Below are positions 60,035 to 64,000 of a stretch of 64,000 bases of DNA, piece after piece. Where the stretch lies: positions 6,866,041 through 6,930,040 of the forward strand of contig CM038917.1 in the NCBI GenBank assembly GCA_021904315.1, given 5' to 3'. Under the pieces are notes generated by a model. The model was not told where the DNA came from, ran no database searches, and was given only the letters and a program-made list of their open reading frames with translations. This stretch comes from Sphagnum magellanicum (Eukaryota; Streptophyta; Sphagnopsida; Sphagnales; Sphagnaceae). The position numbers and the translations under genes were made by a program. Positions within the stretch are counted from its first letter, which is position 1, and each line of letters opens with the position of its first letter.

Positions 60035-63000
60035 CCACAAGCCTTACCTAGTGCTTAAACAGACACAAATAAACAGGCATAAGGTTCTTATGTCTACTTC
60101 TTAAGAGTGGGAAGGATCTTACACCTATACATATAGTAGGCACAATTTTCCTCCCTCTCTTAATGAGTAGACATAAGCTCATTCTTCCACAAGGAATTTC
60201 ATGGACATTATTAGTCGGCCTTCAAATGCACTAGGGAATTTCTCCAAGTTCTTAATGTTAGGGTTTAGTGCAATTGGGGATAAGTGGCTTATTAGTTTGG
60301 TGTGGTCATGTTCAATTGCATGTGTTATTACCATAAGCGATCGTAAAGCCCTGCCAATTTTTTTTTAAAAGTGTATTTTGAGGCTATATTATAAAGCAGA
60401 ATATGACGGCAGGGCATTTCAAAAAACCGGAATGCCTTTCATCAAATGTTACGAAGAGCATTCCATTTTCTGTAATGCCCCATCTTTTTTCCTCAATTTT
60501 TTTTTTTTAATACCCAACAGGTACCCACCAAATATTCATCGAGTATCATGAGAAAAAAATTAAGAATAAATAGATAAATAAATCAATAAAACCAGCATGG
60601 TGTTATGTTGGGCAATGTGCACATGACATTACTACAATATTGAAAGAAATGAGGTCCAATAGGCCCAATGTAAATATTCCACAAGTTGCTCAAATAAGAG
60701 TAAAATTTAAAAGGAATGAAATTTACATACAAATGTGTTTGGAAGTACAAAAGTTGGAAACTGGAAACTTTCCTTCTTCAACAGGAAGCCATTGAAATTT
60801 GAATTTCATTTCTTATGACCCACCTCTATGGGAAATTGCCAAAACTATATTTCTTTGAGCTTAATTTTGGCAACACAACTTAGTTTTGAAACAAAATTAT
60901 TTAAACACTATAAATTATGGGAGAAACAAAATTTATTCTACAGTATTTCTTTGAGCTTTCGTAGGCAACTCAACAATGACGAAGCAAGAAGAAAACAAAT
61001 ATGTCTAAAGAGCAAAATCCTTGGAAAAAAAAAGTTAGAACCCCCTTACTTTAGACCCCCATATATTTTTTCATTTCTTGTCCATTTTAAATAATTACGA
61101 AAATTATAAGCACGCTAACTTGAACTTTTCAATCCCTTTTTCAACTTTAAGGGAAATTGAGCTAAGTCCAAAGACTTTAACCTCCAAATTCTTTCCCTAC
61201 CAAAGTAAAACACTTATCAATCATGCCAACCTACAATTATTTTCAAAGGTTTTCATATATTTTTCATGTTTTGTCCATTTTGAGGAATCTTCTTGACAAT
61301 GGGTGTGCCAAGTGGAGGTCCACAATATCTATTTGAACTCCAAAGGCAACTGAGTTATATACAAGGATTTTTGGCTCTCTAGGAGTTTAAGTGTTTGGAC
61401 ATTGACCTATCTAACCTATCCATGTAATAGATCACATTAAATGTATTTTAAATCATTTTCTAATTGCATCATAGTTTCCATTTTTCTTGGTGAAAAATCA
61501 CCAATTTTTTCTTAAGTTTTAAGATTAACCAAATGTAGTATTGGATTTCATGGGTGGAATTTTTCATTTTTCACTTAAAATCAACCCTATTGAAAGGAAT
61601 CAATGTCATAACTCCTATTGAAAAGGATGGGTTGTTGTTTCAATATGAATAAATCAACAACGATGATTTGTTAGATCTCATTATAATAATGATGTGTGTT
61701 TTCATTTTACACATCATGGTTATAAAATTGTCATCAATTTTAGCCCAACCATCTTTGTTATTTGTTAAAGTAATCCCTTCTTTCCTACATACCCTTCATC
61801 AACTTCAATCTCTTACTTACAATTGTTTATTGCCAAAGCCTAAGTCTACGTCATTCCCTAGGTCCGAAGGGGTTGTGAGTTCATGGAGTTGAAGTTAACA
61901 TTGAATGAGGTTGGGCTGTTGAAAAATGTTATGGGCATTAAGATCAAGGTACTTGAATTTGCTAAATTTGCCATGAGATTTCAAAAGGTCTAACAACATG
62001 CACTAAAATTAGAATGTTTATGCTTATTAGCTTAGCACAAATATTTCTTGCACCACATCATGTATATCTTGATTTTGATGATGCATTATTTATAACACTT
62101 TTATTGTTGATCTTTTTCATCATCTTGCTCATCTTAGATATTTTCTACAAATAATAGGTTCTTGGTTTTGTTGTTGTTGTTGTTGGATTCAAAATTTTCT
62201 TTTTAGGACATTGTTGCAATGTAAATATTAGGATTGAAACAATAAATATGTTCATTGTTCATCATGCATTGTGCTCATTGTTGAGTTCCTTTGATGTGAG
62301 GAGTTTACATGTCATTAGGTTTTTAAGTCTTTAACACATTGTTCATTACACATTATGAAATTCACCATCAATTGCAAATTTATCATGTTTTTTTTGGGAG
62401 AATGTGTTTGAACGAACATTTTGTAGCTTGTTCATTGCAAATGAAATTTCATTATTGCACATTGGATTGTCACTAAGTTTAGGTTTTTTTTGCTAGGTTT
62501 TTGTTTTATGAAGACTTTATGGTAGCAAGGTGCCACCCCAAACTTCAATTTTAAATATTTTTGCATTTCATAAAATCTTTGTGATTTTTGACCTATTTTT
62601 CGAGTGTTGTTGTTTTAAATAAGAATACTTAAATATACATCATTGAATAACCTTAATGACTATAAAACATTTGATGCATTTCAATAAATTTAAGGGATAC
62701 ATAAGTTATTCTTTTAGTTTCATTTATAAATTCCTTTGTCATATTAAAACAATTAACCATTATTCTTAAAGGCAACTTGACACCTCATAAGTAAAAAATA
62801 TTTTTATGAATGGGTGAAAGTAGGAAAAATAAGCCAAGCAATGTGTGGAAAATCCTTAAAAAAACAATTTTGAAAATTTGAAAAATCGGCATGACAACAT
62901 ATATGTCAAAAAAATTGTTGAATTTTTAAATAAGTTCTTATCCTTTTAAAGTTGCAACTATAAAATTCCATTAAAATTCACCATGTTTCAAAAGTCCTTT

Positions 63001-64000
63001 CATATGTTTAAAACACTCAAGAAAAGCATGTGGACAAATGGTTTTTTTGTATCAAAAGTCCTTTTCCCTTATTAAATGTTCACCAAATTGTTTCAATTTT
63101 TTTGTGATCTTTAATATATTCCACAAGAAAGGATCTATGTGTTCAAAACATTCAAAAAATAAAAATACATATATCTTTTTAGAGTTCAATACTCGAATGT
63201 CCTTTTACACTATTATAGTTTTGAATTTGTAATCATGGTTCAAAGTAAAGTTATAGATTTGACTATAATATAAGGCTTGATGCAAAAAATTTGAATTTTT
63301 ATTATGTTATATGTCATATTTGGCCTCAAATTTGATATTCAGTTTGAAAAACTGTGTGAAAAATGTAGTATAAACCAATAGAAAATTGCCATGTGAAAAA
63401 TGTAGTCTTTGGAAAGGATTTTAACCTTGGCGCAATTGGCTCTTTTTTTTCATGCTTTCACCTTTTTGTGAACTTGTAAATTTCAATGTTCATGGCCAAC
63501 CAAGTTACCTTGGGTTGGATTGCAAGTGGGTATTAATGATGAGGTGCACATTTTGAAATCATGTAAAGGTATGTTCTAAGATAAAATAGAAAGATAAGTT
63601 GTTAGCCCCCTAAGTGGGAGTATCTCCAAAAACAAGGTGATTAAGAATATACTATGAGATTTATGAGAAAGAAGAAGAAGGGGGAGTGGTACACAAGTAA
63701 GGATTATGTAAACATAGTAAAAATGAAGTTGTTTACACCTACCAAAGTAGGAATCATTGTTGTAGTACATTGGGGAGGATTGTAAAAAGTTCAAATTCAA
63801 TTTGCCCCATTGATGTTCCACAGCTTGGAGCATCCAACACTTTGATGCTTGAGTATGAAGCTCATGTAGGGCACTATTTTAATTTTCAAACTTAGAAGAA
63901 AATTCAAAAATGCATTCAACAATCACAAGGGTGGGTTTTGGCCCAAGACATGTATATCTTATGTTCGAGGTCATTGGATCAACTCTTGTAGCAACCCAAT
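60035..64000. other. AT-rich intergenic DNA, no gene seen
   Basis: No ORF with recognisable features, no terminal-repeat element with a target duplication, and no tandem array was found. Confidence 0.45.

Overview
This is nuclear DNA of a land plant: an AT-rich, repeat-rich window with a few GC-richer gene islands. The evidence is GT-AG introns inside conserved proteins, a plant-type MutS2 with a C-terminal Smr domain, an F-box protein, plant transposon classes (hAT, PIF/Harbinger, CACTA-like MITEs, solo LTRs) and a CCCTAAA telo-box. The very repetitive, gene-poor texture might suit a non-seed plant (moss, lycophyte or fern), but that is an impression.

Layout. 1-8.1 kb: mostly featureless DNA, with the first exons of a possible MYB/SANT-like gene (3.2-3.4 kb) and a TA-flanked MITE (5.8-6.5 kb). 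8.1-17.0 kb and 35.06-44.45 kb: two direct copies of a ~9-kb segmental duplication. Each holds one minus-strand gene that looks at first like two: a proline-rich ORF followed by an F-box ORF. A 230-bp GT-AG intron joins them exactly in frame, so each copy probably encodes one ~800-residue protein, proline-rich at the N-terminus and F-box plus propeller-like at the C-terminus. An 11-bp indel makes the two copies use different upstream start frames. 17-35 kb: repeat graveyard with two solo LTRs of one family in opposite orientation, each with its own 5-bp target duplication, on either side of a PIF/Harbinger transposase relic; three copies of an unnamed dispersed repeat; TAGGTAGG-rich blocks; a perfect CACTA-like MITE; and a hairpin-rich inverted-repeat cluster ending beside the start of the second duplication copy. 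45.6-46.6 kb: 145-bp and 71-bp tandem arrays. 48.0-52.0 kb: a MutS2 gene on the minus strand, readable in five exons from N-terminus to Smr domain but with several disabling lesions. 53-54 kb: MITEs. 56.9-60.0 kb: a complete hAT element with terminal repeats and a perfect 8-bp target duplication, whose transposase is broken by two frameshifts and six in-frame stops, five of them TAG. 60-64 kb: no feature seen.

No operon-like or defence-like gene set is visible. The most original items are the proline-rich/F-box fusion gene in its duplicated cassette, the hairpin cluster at the duplication breakpoint, and the amber-biased decay of the hAT transposase.
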